Position numbers and translations under genes: made by a program
Part shown: in pieces, positions 1-9,390 of the stretch
How the letters are laid out: every line of letters starts with the position of its first letter
How positions within the stretch are numbered: the first letter of the stretch is position 1
Assembly: GCF_045063725.1 (NCBI RefSeq)
Contig: NZ_CP173695.1
Strand: one strand, 5' to 3'
Source of the DNA: Sellimonas catena
GTDB taxonomy: Bacteria; Bacillota; Clostridia; Lachnospirales; Lachnospiraceae
DNA: 64,000 nucleotides
The notes under the pieces: model-generated
The model's input: only the letters and a program-made list of their open reading frames with translations
The model's database searches: none
Told to the model about the DNA's origin: nothing

Positions 1-23
1 TTCCTCAAACCGAAAGTTGAGAA

Positions 24-440
24 CTAAAACTCATACCTTGTTCCATGCGAGAGTAACAGCCCGTCTGTTAATTCTATGCATAAAATTATTGTATTCTCAT
101 CATCAAAATTATTATGTCCATTGTCAATCCACTCAGAAAATACATTTTTCAATTTCTCGGCAATTTGATAATTTTCCTCTTTCCCAAAATATCCCAAATT
201 GATACTCTTTCCATGTGCTGTAAACCATTCCCCGGCTATTGCAACAGCAGGGTTGTTTTTTATATGCTTCATTTTATTTGAAAGTGCATATGTAATAATA
301 TAAAACGCGCCATTCTCATAATAGGCATTTACATAACGCACAAAAGGCACCGCATTTTCTATTGTTGCCAATGCAATAATGGTATCTTTTCCAAAACGTT
401 CCCTCATTATTTTTTCAGCATCTTCACTCAATTTTTTCAC
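24..440 (-). CDS. Pyridoxamine 5'-phosphate oxidase-like FMN-binding protein
   Basis: A 138-residue protein of the split-barrel PNPOx-like family, probably an FMN- or heme-binding oxidoreductase of unknown substrate. The N-terminal segment has the family pattern of a short helix, then a strand 'IIALATIENAVPFVRYVNAYYE' shortened here to its core ALATIENAVPFVR, followed by the strand YIITYALSNKMKHIKNNP that normally ends the flavin-contacting region. The start is GTG, chosen because AGGAGATGG lies just upstream. No signal peptide or membrane segment. It lies downstream of the broken isomerase gene on the same strand with a 45-base gap. Family call is firm; the reaction is not known. Confidence 0.75.
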   Translation of the reverse strand: MKKLSEDAEKIMRERFGKDTIIALATIENAVPFVRYVNAYYENGAFYIITYALSNKMKHIKNNPAVAIAGEWFTAHGKSINLGYFGKEENYQIAEKLKNVFSEWIDNGHNNFDDENTIILCIELTDGLLLSHGTRYEF

Positions 441-485
441 AAGACCATCTCCTTTTCTTATTTATTCAGTTTCATAAACTGGACT

Positions 486-1267
486 TTACAGGTTTCTCAT
501 ATCATCTAACTGTTTTGCTCTTTGATATGCACAAACTAAAAATTCCTGAATAGATAAATCTTCATAATCCCAATTCATAGGTTCCAGAGTTGTCGCACCT
601 TGATAGCCTGTGAGCGTTATTTTCCTCATGACTTCTTGTCAATCAATATTACCATCAAAAGGAAGCTGATGCTGATTATGCTTTCCTCCATTATCCTGCA
701 AATGTAACGCCATTAAACGTTTACCATACTTGTTCAGCAAATCAATATCAGATGCATGGTTTTGATGATGACAACTGTCATAACAGTAGCCTACAAATTT
801 TGACTGAAAAGTATTCAACACACGATCCAGATTATTTATATTTGCTAAATTTCAAAGGCAATTTGAATCTCTTCATTTTCTGCCTTATGAATAATATTCT
901 GCAATCTATTTAACCCCAGTTCGTTAACCGGATATTGATCATCGGGTAGATGAATCACCATTGTAGGGATATGAAAGTCGACGCAATCTTCTACACACTG
1001 GAGATATGTTTGGTAGACGCTTTCTCCATTCAAATCATCTGATGATAAATGATTCTGTTCATGGACTGGTGTGTGCATATTCTCTATTTCCAATCCAGCA
1101 TTTTGGGCAAGGCGAACGTCCTCCTGATATCCCGTCCCCCTTCCGAACTTGTCGCTCCACCATAACATCACGCAATCAAATCCAGCCCATTTTATTAATT
1201 TGTATCTATCTTCAAAAGACACATCAAAACTACCACCATAACCGAAACAATCATAGATTCCTACCAT
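486..1267 (-). pseudogene. Sugar phosphate isomerase/epimerase (TIM barrel), broken twice
   Basis: Three reading-frame pieces together make one xylose-isomerase-like TIM-barrel protein. The first piece (1267 to 845) begins MVGIYDCFGYGG after AAAGGGGAC and ends at TAG directly after IQIAFEI. A one-base deletion in an A run at about 850 explains this: in the next frame the text continues LANINNLDRVLNTF. The second piece stops at TGA at 639 after DGNID; the same frame then reads QEVMRKITLTGYQG to a proper stop at 486, so a TGG (Trp) to TGA change is the simplest cause. Metal and substrate residues such as HLP, YDSCHHQ and LHLQDN are still recognisable. The good preservation outside the two lesions suggests recent decay, or sequencing error. 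Confidence 0.8.
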
Positions 1268-1802
1268 AGTCAGTCCCCTTTATAAATCCGAATTCGTTAA
1301 TTTGATTATACTTTATTTTTTCATAAATCACTATAATTTTCAAACTGTTCTGATACTTGGATACATCTTTTTATTTTTTCTCAAGCATTCCCCGAATTTT
1401 TTCTGCCTTTAGTTATATTAAATGAGAGAGCTTGCAGTTTTATAAGGGCAAGATCCACCCCGGTAATACAAAAACAGATTTTCTGTCTTTTGTATGATCC
1501 GTGGTCGGCATCTTGTTGGGGATTACGATTTCCCCAAGCCCTCGTTGATCAGCTACACTTATAACTGATAGCGTCCGCAATAACTTACCCCGGTAACTAT
1601 ATTCAGAAACGACACCGAAATGCTACAAAATCATCAGTTAAAGCAATCGGCAGAATAATCCTAAGCTGACTATACCCGCCGTCAAAAAAGCTCATGTAAA
1701 CCTACGAAAATTTCAAAAAATGATACCGAAACATGACCCAAATTCCTGCCCTGTCAAGAAACCGACCATCCAAAGAGCGCAAGTGAAACTGATTTGATAT
1801 TC
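1268..1802. other. Gene-free stretch of about 530 bases
   Basis: No open frame with a ribosome site was found on either strand. The part next to the isomerase pseudogene is AT-rich and carries a TATAAT-like box on the minus strand at 1305-1310, probably the old promoter of that gene. The middle (about 1440-1680) is less AT-rich and contains the motif CCCCGGTAA twice (about 1458 and 1589) and many short stop-interrupted frames on the minus strand. This looks like eroded coding DNA, possibly of a mobile element, but I could not identify a parent. Confidence 0.4.
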
Positions 1803-4604
1803 CTATTTTTTTGCTTTCCTCATCCGACATATTACCCATGCATTTACATGGTTTATTACAATAAGTCCACCGATCAAAATCATCACTTCCCATATCGGCC
1901 AGCTGAACACAAAATAGGAAAGCCTCTGTTCCATATAATATCGAACCGGAATCAGCACAGCCATCCCCATAGTCAGTAACAGACCGGCAGTGAACAGACA
2001 GTAATAACTACCTTCAGCTATGATCAGTTTTCTTTTCTGTCTTTCTGTCATACCTACACTCTCCATCACAGACAGTTCCCTTTTCCTTGTAAGAAAACCT
2101 GTGACCATGATATTGAAATAATTTGTAAAACCTGCCAGCAGAAGAACAACACTTATACTGCCAAGAATCATCCTGTTCCCTTGAATATACGATGCCGCTT
2201 CGCTCATGAGATCCGATTTACTGATACAGAAGATTCCGGCTTCTCCGCTTCCCCTGTCATAAGAAGTCTCTGTCATCAAGCTCCGGCGCTGATTCTCTTC
2301 TGAAATAATCTTCTGGATTTCAGCATTTACCGCTGATTCTTTTTCCCGGTCAATCTCCAGCTCCATGTACAATGTTTTCTTTTCTGTAGGTATTTTTTCA
2401 AACCCCTGTTCGCTAATCAGAAAGTACAGATTTCCTTCTGAACCATGCCAGGTCTGGCGAATATCAGGGAAATCATCCGCCTGGTTATCCAGATAGCCGC
2501 ACAGGCTGAATTCTTCAGACTGTCTTGTCTGAAAATTACCTTCTTCCCCTTGTTCCATTCGTTCTGTATCGGTCATACTGCTCCACCAGATCTGGTCTGC
2601 TCTTGACCGCAAGGTTTCAAAATATACAGGCTCTCCCACGCTTTCCTGCGCAAACTGTTCCTGTCCCTTAGACAACGCATGATCGTGAAGAATCAACACT
2701 CCAGTACCACTTGCAAAGGACTCCATATCAACCGCAAGATCTTTGTCATTCACGTATTTTGTAAGTAATTCGATTTCATCGTCCCCGAGGATCTGAACCA
2801 CGTCTTCAGACCATCCTTCGAGCATTTCCTGATCTTCCTTGTCACCGGCAGAAGATTCGTTCAGAGGTTTAATTCCCTTTCTCGAAATAACCGTATCGAG
2901 ATAAGCGCCTTCCATAATATACGATTCTTCCAGATTCAAACCATCGATACCCATCAATTTTTTTCTGACATCCGAAGATATCGGTGAAAATTCATCATAT
3001 TCATTATCATACAACAGAGCAAAGAAACTCCCTTCGGTCAGCATAGGGTCCTGGCCGGCGTCCCGGGTCTGATATTCTTCCCCGTATCCCCTCTCTCGCC
3101 CCCATGCACTGAATTGCCCTGCGATCAGAAAATCCGGCCGTTTTTCAATTACATGTTCATAATCGCTTCCGGACGTGATCACAACTGCCCAGATAAACGT
3201 TTCCAATCCAAGAAAAAGGGAAAGTACCGTCATGATAAACCGTTTCCTGTAACCGGCAATATTTCTTCCAGCCAGATAACGGATTTCCCCGGCTGGACTG
3301 CGTTTCTTTTTTCCGAAAACAGAATTCCTTTTCTGTTGATACCGGGATCCCGGCCGTTTCCCGGCCGATACTTCTGTGTAGCGGATACTTTCCGCGCAGG
3401 ACATTTTCACTGTTCTCCTGATTACTCCGGCCGACGCAGCCAGAACAATTCCGTCTGTAAAGAAAATCGCCAGTAATAAAATTACCGGATGAAAAATGCG
3501 GAGTCCCTCCCCGCCGCCAATCTTCCGAAGATACTCACTGCTCAGGACCGTCGGGATAATTCTTGCCAGCAAAACCGCCGATAATGCAGCGCCGGTCGCT
3601 GTCCCGGGGACAAGAATCTGCAAAATCTGATGGGAATAAATTTTTGAAACCTGCTTCTGTGTTGCTCCGATCGTGTTTAAAAGCCCCAGCTGCCGAATGT
3701 CTCCCGCCATGGAAATCTGCAGTACATTGTGGCACAGAAAAAAGATGCCGCACAGAACGATCACTGTCCCAAGAACTGCTATTTCATAACCGCCCATAAT
3801 ACCTTCTACAGCCTGATGTACCGCAGTGTCGCTTACAGTAATCTTCTGTTCCTGATTTCTCATCTGCAGATCTTCATATAAACGCGTTTCTGTCTCCTGC
3901 CATCCCAGGCGGTCTGACTGGCGGAAAATCAGATCCGCCTCTTCCTTTGACCGAATTCCCCAGTCGGCCAGTTTCTTCTCCGAAATGTACCCCGGCGCAT
4001 TCTCAATACCATGATCGGCAAACCATCCGCTCAGGATAAAGGTTTCATCTGAAGTTTGAAATAATCCATAAGAAACCGTAAGTTGTATTTCCATCCCTTT
4101 CTGTGGATTCCTTATTCCAAAAGCTACCAGAACCTTTTCTGAAAGCATAATCTCCTGTTCCTTTTCAGGATAACTTCCATAGATTTTTGTATAAGCCGGA
4201 CAGATCAGCTTTTCCCAGGCATCTGTATCCACCCATTTTATTGTACAGACCGACTTTTCTGTATTCTCCTGAACAGTATCTGTTTTTGCTGGCTCTGCCG
4301 GTCCTACCGTCATGCATCTTCCTGCCTGCTCTATATAACTCAAGGATTTTAAACGGGTATACTGGGATGTACTTCCTTTTTCCACTGTCCCGGATGCCGC
4401 CGTGCCGGCTGTCCGGATTGTGCGCATCTCCTCCGCACGGATCTTTCCGCGGGTGATGCCAAATACCATGGTCAGCGTAACGACAGATAGAACTACAGCC
4501 AGAAAAAGAATCCTGTTTCTTCCTTTGGTCGATCCGGCGTACCGGACAGAAAGCATACGAATCACATTCCGGTTATCATTCGGGGTATAATTTTTTCTTT
4601 CCAT
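1803..4604 (-). CDS. FtsX-type ABC transporter permease
   Basis: A 933-residue permease of the FtsX/MacB superfamily. A first membrane helix (about residues 30-50) is followed by an extracytoplasmic domain, then three helices (about 270-400). A second copy follows: helix about 455-475, a large extracytoplasmic domain to about 790, and three final helices. This duplicated layout is typical of peptide-efflux or peptide-sensing exporters of Firmicutes. The start ATG follows GGAGGGG and lies three bases after the ATPase stop codon, so the two are co-translated. With the upstream ATPase, kinase and regulator it forms a four-gene module like those that respond to antimicrobial peptides or cell-envelope stress. 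Substrate unknown. Confidence 0.88.
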   Translation of the reverse strand: MERKNYTPNDNRNVIRMLSVRYAGSTKGRNRILFLAVVLSVVTLTMVFGITRGKIRAEEMRTIRTAGTAASGTVEKGSTSQYTRLKSLSYIEQAGRCMTVGPAEPAKTDTVQENTEKSVCTIKWVDTDAWEKLICPAYTKIYGSYPEKEQEIMLSEKVLVAFGIRNPQKGMEIQLTVSYGLFQTSDETFILSGWFADHGIENAPGYISEKKLADWGIRSKEEADLIFRQSDRLGWQETETRLYEDLQMRNQEQKITVSDTAVHQAVEGIMGGYEIAVLGTVIVLCGIFFLCHNVLQISMAGDIRQLGLLNTIGATQKQVSKIYSHQILQILVPGTATGAALSAVLLARIIPTVLSSEYLRKIGGGEGLRIFHPVILLLAIFFTDGIVLAASAGVIRRTVKMSCAESIRYTEVSAGKRPGSRYQQKRNSVFGKKKRSPAGEIRYLAGRNIAGYRKRFIMTVLSLFLGLETFIWAVVITSGSDYEHVIEKRPDFLIAGQFSAWGRERGYGEEYQTRDAGQDPMLTEGSFFALLYDNEYDEFSPISSDVRKKLMGIDGLNLEESYIMEGAYLDTVISRKGIKPLNESSAGDKEDQEMLEGWSEDVVQILGDDEIELLTKYVNDKDLAVDMESFASGTGVLILHDHALSKGQEQFAQESVGEPVYFETLRSRADQIWWSSMTDTERMEQGEEGNFQTRQSEEFSLCGYLDNQADDFPDIRQTWHGSEGNLYFLISEQGFEKIPTEKKTLYMELEIDREKESAVNAEIQKIISEENQRRSLMTETSYDRGSGEAGIFCISKSDLMSEAASYIQGNRMILGSISVVLLLAGFTNYFNIMVTGFLTRKRELSVMESVGMTERQKRKLIIAEGSYYCLFTAGLLLTMGMAVLIPVRYYMEQRLSYFVFSWPIWEVMILIGGLIVINHVNAWVICRMRKAKK

Positions 4605-4607
4605 AAG

Positions 4608-5300
4608 CTACCCCTCCTGTGTGAACTTCCCGCAGTTCTCACAGATCCGTCCATCTGACATCCGGATGATCCGGTCTGCCATCTGGGCCACCGCCTCCTG
4701 ATGCGTCACAACGATCATGGTCTGATGGAATCTGGAAGCGCAGGATTTCAGAAGTCCCGTCACTTCCATGCCGGTAACAGAATCCAGATTTCCCGTAGGT
4801 TCATCCGCCAACAGAACCGCCGGTTTCGTAAGAAGCGCCCTTGCGATTGCCGTTCTCTGCTGCTGACCTCCGGAGAGCGTGCCTGGCAGCCGGTCTAATT
4901 TATCCGAAAGACCCAAAAGACCAGTAATCTCTTCAAAAAAACTTTCATCCACGCCCTGACCGTCCAGCCTGAGGGGAAGTACGATATTTTCATAAACACT
5001 GAGAGACGGAATCAGATTATACTGCTGAAAAACAAATCCAATATTCCGTCTCCGAAAGACTGTGCGCTCCTCCCGGTCCATATCCTTCAGACTGCTGCCC
5101 CGGATCCAGACTCCCCCGGAATCGGGTACATCCAAACCACCCAGCATATTCAGAAGTGTTGTCTTTCCGCTGCCCGAGGTTCCGACCACCGCAAGGAATT
5201 CGCCGTCCTCAGCCGTCAGCGAGACTCCATCCAAAGCATGAACTTCATAAGTATCTGTAACATAATATTTTTTCAGATTTACTGCATTTATCATATCCAT
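4608..5300 (-). CDS. ABC transporter ATP-binding protein (MacB/LolD type)
   Basis: A 230-residue ATPase that powers the FtsX-type permease encoded right after it. Walker A is GTSGSGKTT near residue 42, the signature is LSGGQQQRTAIARAL near 142, and Walker B with the catalytic glutamate is LLADEPTGNLD near 165. The switch histidine is in VVTHQE. Length and motifs are those of the MacB/LolD/BceA family. The ATG is preceded by CAGGAG. It lies 75 bases after the kinase gene in the same direction, and the same response regulator probably controls it. Confidence 0.92.
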   Translation of the reverse strand: MDMINAVNLKKYYVTDTYEVHALDGVSLTAEDGEFLAVVGTSGSGKTTLLNMLGGLDVPDSGGVWIRGSSLKDMDREERTVFRRRNIGFVFQQYNLIPSLSVYENIVLPLRLDGQGVDESFFEEITGLLGLSDKLDRLPGTLSGGQQQRTAIARALLTKPAVLLADEPTGNLDSVTGMEVTGLLKSCASRFHQTMIVVTHQEAVAQMADRIIRMSDGRICENCGKFTQEG

Positions 5301-5375
5301 ATCAAATCTCCTGTTTTTGTTTTTTCAGTATATACAGTAAATCTTACAAATTACTGACAAAATCCATGATTAATC

Positions 5376-6314
5376 TTATAAAGGAAGATTTACTTCCATG
5401 ATCAGTCCAAAATCCGCCCTCTTTGCCGTCAGAAATCCTCCGTGCAAATGGATGATCTCTCTTGCAAGGTAAAGCCCAATCCCAAATCCTTCCTGGATGG
5501 TAACACGCCGTCCCCGATAAAATCTACGAAAAATCAGATTTTCTTCCCCCTCTTCAATTCCAATTCCGTGATCCCGGACCTGTAACTTAAAATACAGTTC
5601 ATTCTGCGCCAATATAACTTCGACAATCCCCCGCTGTCCACTGTATTTCACCGCATTGTCCAGAATATTATAGATCGCTTCACCCAACCAGTTAGGGTCG
5701 TGGCTGCAGACTGCCCGTTCCGGCATGTCAATGTGAAATTGAATTTCTTTTTCCTCCGCCCTGTTCTGGATCTGGCCAAAGGTGTTCTGGATCGTCCTGC
5801 ACAGATCACATTCATTTTTACGGATCTGAATGACATGGTGTTCCAAGCGGGCCATCTTCACGAAACTGTCTACCAGAAAATGCAATTTCTTTTCACTTTC
5901 TTCCAGGGAAGATATGTACTGCCCGCTGATCTGTTCCATCTCTTTCTCCCCCGTCAGCACATCCTCGACTGCATTCCCCAAAAGACAGGTATAACTTTCA
6001 ATATTTGCCAACGGCGTCCTCATCTGGTGGGCAACCTCGGAGATCAGTTTCTGGATTTCATCCCGGCTCTTTTCCGCTTCTTTTCTCCTACCCTCTAACA
6101 TCTCCTGAATGCGTACCAGCTGATTTTCGATCCTGGATAGCATAAGTTCATCACCCGGAGAAGACACAAAAAGTTTTCTGCCTGCCAGAATATCCTCCGT
6201 CATAGACGCTGCTTTTTTCAGTTCCTCCATGCGCAGTTTCTTCTGGCGGATATATACGGCACATCCGCCCATGATGATTCCGATCAAAAAAGAAAGCAAT
6301 GTTGTCAAATACAT
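5376..6314 (-). CDS. Sensor histidine kinase
   Basis: A 312-residue membrane kinase with one obvious N-terminal helix (about residues 4-22) and no large extracellular sensor domain. The phosphoacceptor histidine is in EVAHQMRTPLANIE near residue 95. The ATP-binding part shows NILDNAVKYS (N box), VRDHGIGIEEG (G1) and GFGIGLYLARE (G2). Intramembrane-type kinases with so little outside the membrane often take their signal from the neighbouring ABC permease, as in Bce-like systems, which fits this operon. It begins four bases after the response regulator stop codon. Confidence 0.9.
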   Translation of the reverse strand: MYLTTLLSFLIGIIMGGCAVYIRQKKLRMEELKKAASMTEDILAGRKLFVSSPGDELMLSRIENQLVRIQEMLEGRRKEAEKSRDEIQKLISEVAHQMRTPLANIESYTCLLGNAVEDVLTGEKEMEQISGQYISSLEESEKKLHFLVDSFVKMARLEHHVIQIRKNECDLCRTIQNTFGQIQNRAEEKEIQFHIDMPERAVCSHDPNWLGEAIYNILDNAVKYSGQRGIVEVILAQNELYFKLQVRDHGIGIEEGEENLIFRRFYRGRRVTIQEGFGIGLYLAREIIHLHGGFLTAKRADFGLIMEVNLPL

Positions 6315-6318
6315 TTTC

Positions 6319-6972
6319 TTATTCCCCCATGCGGTAACCTAGACCAAAAACATTCTTTATATGCGACCGATCGCCGCCCAGCTTTTTCTTCAGCCGGCTG
6401 ATCGTGACACTTACAGTATTCTCTTCTATAAACGCTCCGTCAAGTCCCCAGATCCTGTCCAGAATATTTTCCTTTGTCAATACCTGTCCCTGATTTTCCA
6501 TAAAGAGAGTCAGCAGATGATATTCTTTTGCTGTCAGGATAATTTCTTCGTTTCCTGAAAACACTTTCTTTTTTTCCGGATATAAAGTAATGTCGCCGCA
6601 GGTAAGCATGCTGCCCTCTTTATGCCTCTTAAGAACCGCTTCTATTCGTTTCAGAAGCACCCTCATAGAAAATGGTTTTACGACATAATCATCCGCTCCG
6701 CTTTCAAAGGCCTCGATCATATCCTTTTCTTCGTCTCTAGCCGTCAGAAAAATCGCCGGAATTCTTCTCTCAGAAGTCAGTTCACGATATAAACTGATTC
6801 CATTCCCATCCGGAAGTCCAATATCTATTACAAACAAGTCCATGTCTTCAACAGATATATCCAATGCTTCTTTTTTGCAATGAACAGAAACAGTGGAATA
6901 TCCATTATCTGTCAAATACTGATTCAATGCCTGATTCAGAAGGCGGTCATCTTCTATAATTCCAATCATCAT
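6319..6972 (-). CDS. OmpR/PhoB-family response regulator
   Basis: A 217-residue two-domain regulator. The receiver domain has the acidic pair EDD near residue 7, the phosphoacceptor aspartate in FVIDIGLPDG near residue 50 and the conserved lysine in VVKPF near residue 100. The C-terminal winged helix (about 125-217) ends with the usual GLGYRMGE. First gene of the regulator-kinase-ATPase-permease operon. The repeated ACTACACCATTT boxes about 200-250 bases upstream are candidate binding sites (inference). Confidence 0.93.
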   Translation of the reverse strand: MMIGIIEDDRLLNQALNQYLTDNGYSTVSVHCKKEALDISVEDMDLFVIDIGLPDGNGISLYRELTSERRIPAIFLTARDEEKDMIEAFESGADDYVVKPFSMRVLLKRIEAVLKRHKEGSMLTCGDITLYPEKKKVFSGNEEIILTAKEYHLLTLFMENQGQVLTKENILDRIWGLDGAFIEENTVSVTISRLKKKLGGDRSHIKNVFGLGYRMGE

Positions 6973-7330
6973 ACTTATAAACCTCTTATTTTATCTGCCA
7001 GTCAATCTGATTATACTTCTCTGCCCGTTAAATGACCACTCATTTTTCTTCTCACATATTTCCAAAAAGCTGAAAAATACCCTGTCAGGCATCCTGTGCT
7101 TCAAAGACCTGTCAGGGTATTTCTATATGTTCTTTTACGATGAATTATCAGGTTTCAGGTTCCTGTCAATGTACTACACCATTTTCATTTTTACATTCTG
7201 GCACTACACCATTTACTACACCATTTTTCTAAAAAATTGCACCATCCGACAACAGGTTACGATATTTTTTCTCCATTGCCACATTACCTTAAATCCTTAT
7301 AAATCAAGGATTTCCGGATGCCTCTGCACC
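6973..7330. other. Intergenic region with repeats and an imperfect hairpin
   Basis: No gene seen. It holds an imperfect inverted repeat at about 7075-7122 (AAATACCCTG arm, one mismatch further in) and three copies of ACTACACCATTT at 7173, 7203 and 7214. The last two copies start 11 bases apart, one helical turn, the spacing used by OmpR-family regulators on direct repeats. The region lies upstream of the response regulator and downstream of the methyltransferase gene. Confidence 0.5.
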
Positions 7331-8533
7331 CTATTTCTCATCGCACACCTGGAAGATGTAAAACTTCAGATAATACGATTCATCCGCCGCCCAGAGGATC
7401 GGATGGTCCGGTGCCTGTGTCCGGAATTCCACCTGTCTGAGCCGACAGTGGACGCTTTTAGCGGCCTGCGCGATCGTCTTTGTAAACAGCTCATAATCCA
7501 TGAAATGAGAACAGGAACAGGTTGCAAGAAAACCACCGTCTTTTACCAGCTTCATGCCACGCAGGTTGATTTCCCGGTAGCCTTTCACCGCATTTTTAAT
7601 CGAACTTCTGGACTTCGTAAACGCCGGCGGATCCAGAATCACAACATCATACTTTTCTCCCTGCTTCTCCAGCTCCGGAAGCAGTTCAAACACGTCCCGG
7701 CTGATAAATTTCACCCGGTCAGAAAGCCCGTTCAGATCCGCATTCTCCCTGGCCTGATTTACCGCCAGATCCGACGCATCCACACCAAGCACACTCTCCG
7801 CGCCCGCAATTCCCGCATTCAGTGCAAACGATCCGGTATGTGTAAAACAATCCAGCACCTTTGCATTCTTGCAGAGCTTCTGAATCGCCAGACGATTATA
7901 CTTCTGATCCAGGAAAAATCCGGTCTTCTGGCCATCCTTCACATCCACAATATAACGGACACCATTCTCCACGATCTCAACATTCGTATCAAATTCCTCT
8001 CCGAGGAATCCTTTCACCTTTTTCAGTCCTTCCTTCTCTCTCTCCTTCGCGTCACTGCGCTCATACACACCGCGGATCCTGATACCATCCTCCAAAAGAA
8101 TCTCCCGGAGCAGCTCAATCAACAGTTCCTTATATCGGTCAATTCCCAGAGCAAGCGCCTGAAACACCAGCACATCCGAGAACTTATCAATCACCATGCC
8201 CGGAAGAAAATCCGCCTCGCCAAACACAATCCGGCAGCTCGATGTATCCACCGTTTTTTTCCTGTACTCCCATGCATCTTTCAGGCGCATACAGAAAAAC
8301 TCCTCATCAATCTCCTGATCAATATTCCTCGTCAGCATCCGCACACGAATCTTTGAATGCCGGTTAATAAATCCCCTGCCCATCGGATACCCGTCAAAAT
8401 CATGGACAAGCACGATATCCCCATCATCAAACTCACCCAATACACTATCGATCTCATTATCAAAAATCCAGGCACCACCGGACTTCAACATCCGGCCCTC
8501 CCCCTTTTTCAACGTCACAACAGCAAAACTCAT
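7331..8533 (-). CDS. Class I SAM-dependent rRNA methyltransferase (RlmI-like)
   Basis: A 400-residue protein related to RlmI, which methylates C5 of a cytosine in 23S rRNA. An N-terminal PUA-like RNA-binding domain (about residues 1-80) is followed by a Rossmann-type methyltransferase domain. SAM-binding motif I is LDCFTHTGSFALNAG near residue 225, followed by VLGVDASD. The catalytic region has VILDPPAFTKS near 300 and the cysteine-containing ATCSCSHF near 340. Length matches the family. It appears to be a single-gene unit. The exact target cytosine is not provable from the sequence. Confidence 0.88.
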   Translation of the reverse strand: MSFAVVTLKKGEGRMLKSGGAWIFDNEIDSVLGEFDDGDIVLVHDFDGYPMGRGFINRHSKIRVRMLTRNIDQEIDEEFFCMRLKDAWEYRKKTVDTSSCRIVFGEADFLPGMVIDKFSDVLVFQALALGIDRYKELLIELLREILLEDGIRIRGVYERSDAKEREKEGLKKVKGFLGEEFDTNVEIVENGVRYIVDVKDGQKTGFFLDQKYNRLAIQKLCKNAKVLDCFTHTGSFALNAGIAGAESVLGVDASDLAVNQARENADLNGLSDRVKFISRDVFELLPELEKQGEKYDVVILDPPAFTKSRSSIKNAVKGYREINLRGMKLVKDGGFLATCSCSHFMDYELFTKTIAQAAKSVHCRLRQVEFRTQAPDHPILWAADESYYLKFYIFQVCDEK

Positions 8534-8630
8534 ATCTCAATCTCCCATCTTTCACTTTCAATTCTCCCTTATCATATCACATCCCCCTGATCCCGTCTCC
8601 CATTTCCATATATTCCGAATCTTCTGAAAA

Positions 8631-8758
8631 TTCACCATCGGGGACAGGTCAAAATCCATTAAAAACCACCCCAATCCCAGAAAACACAACACTTTCAAAA
8701 ACATTCTACAATTTCACCAACGGGGACGTGTTCCGATGCATCGGAACACGTCCCCGTT
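8631..8758. repeat. Two REP-like units, one a perfect 40-bp palindrome
   Basis: The 15-mer TTCACCATCGGGGAC at 8631-8645 recurs with one change (TTCACCAACGGGGAC) at 8713-8727. The second copy leads straight into a perfect inverted repeat at 8719-8758, with arms of 20 bases, centre between 8738 and 8739, outer ends AACGGGGACGTG and CACGTCCCCGTT. Both units lie between the methyltransferase and the HMA protein gene. The shared head and palindrome suggest a small interspersed repeat family rather than only a terminator, although the palindrome could also end transcription of the iron operon. Confidence 0.6.
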
Positions 8759-8767
8759 AATGAAAAA

Positions 8768-9130
8768 TTATATAATTTCTACTACTTCGTAGCCTGCTTT
8801 TTTGACGGCGTTCCGGATGTCGTCGTCTGAGATCTGGCGGTCGTAGGATACGATGGCCTGTGATTTTTTGAAGCTTACTTTGGCGGCTGCGCCGTCGATT
8901 CTGTTGATGGATCTGGTCACGTTTTCTGCGCAGTGTTCGCAGTGCATGCCGGAGATTTTTACTGTTTTTTCTCCGATTTTTGGATGCTGCAGTTTCTTTT
9001 CTTCGGTTTTGATCAGTCCTTTGCTTCCTCCTCCGCAGCAGGCTCCTTCGCCTTTGAAGTGTTTAATGGTTCCTTTGACTGCGAAAATGATGATAACTAA
9101 TACGATGAGTAAGATAATGATGTCTACCAT
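8768..9130 (-). CDS. Membrane-anchored heavy-metal-associated (HMA) domain protein
   Basis: A 120-residue protein with an N-terminal membrane helix (about residues 3-20), a Cys-rich turn ACCGGGS at about residue 31, and a C-terminal HMA ferredoxin-fold domain (about 55-120). The metal motif is GMHCEHCAENV. The ACCGGG segment resembles the Cys-rich tails of FeoB-associated mini-proteins, and the gene is last in the feo operon order. A metallochaperone or sensor role at the membrane is inferred. Whether it binds copper or iron cannot be decided here. Confidence 0.8.
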   Translation of the reverse strand: MVDIIILLIVLVIIIFAVKGTIKHFKGEGACCGGGSKGLIKTEEKKLQHPKIGEKTVKISGMHCEHCAENVTRSINRIDGAAAKVSFKKSQAIVSYDRQISDDDIRNAVKKAGYEVVEII

Positions 9131-9226
9131 ATTTTTACTCCTTTATTTCTTCTTTTACATTTTGGGAAAAAATCTCCGTAATAACTTTAAATATCCGTAC
9201 TGAATATCTGTAATCTGCTGTCTGTT

Positions 9227-9343
9227 CTATCGGTTTTTCCGTTTTTTTCTGATCCAGAGAACCAGCTGGTAAATTCCCATCGCAATGAGATAGATGAGAA
9301 TGAATGCGCCGATGGCATAGAGCATGGAGTTTGTATCGCCCAT
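9227..9343 (-). CDS. Small single-span membrane protein
   Basis: A 38-residue protein beginning MGDTNSMLYAIGAF, with one membrane helix and a strongly basic end WIRKKRKNR. I take the internal ATG at 9343 as start because AGAAGG lies just upstream; the longer frame would overlap the Cys-rich gene. It lies 47 bases after that gene in the feo operon and may be an accessory membrane subunit. Function unknown. Confidence 0.55.
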   Translation of the reverse strand: MGDTNSMLYAIGAFILIYLIAMGIYQLVLWIRKKRKNR

Positions 9344-9390
9344 TTTTCTACCTTCTTTCCTGAACAATCGGGCTGTTTTCATTCGGCTGT

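Noticed and set aside
7127..8356. Long plus-strand frame of 409 codons
   Set aside because: It lies opposite the RlmI-like methyltransferase gene; its text is rich in Arg, His and Cys with no domain, typical of an antisense shadow.
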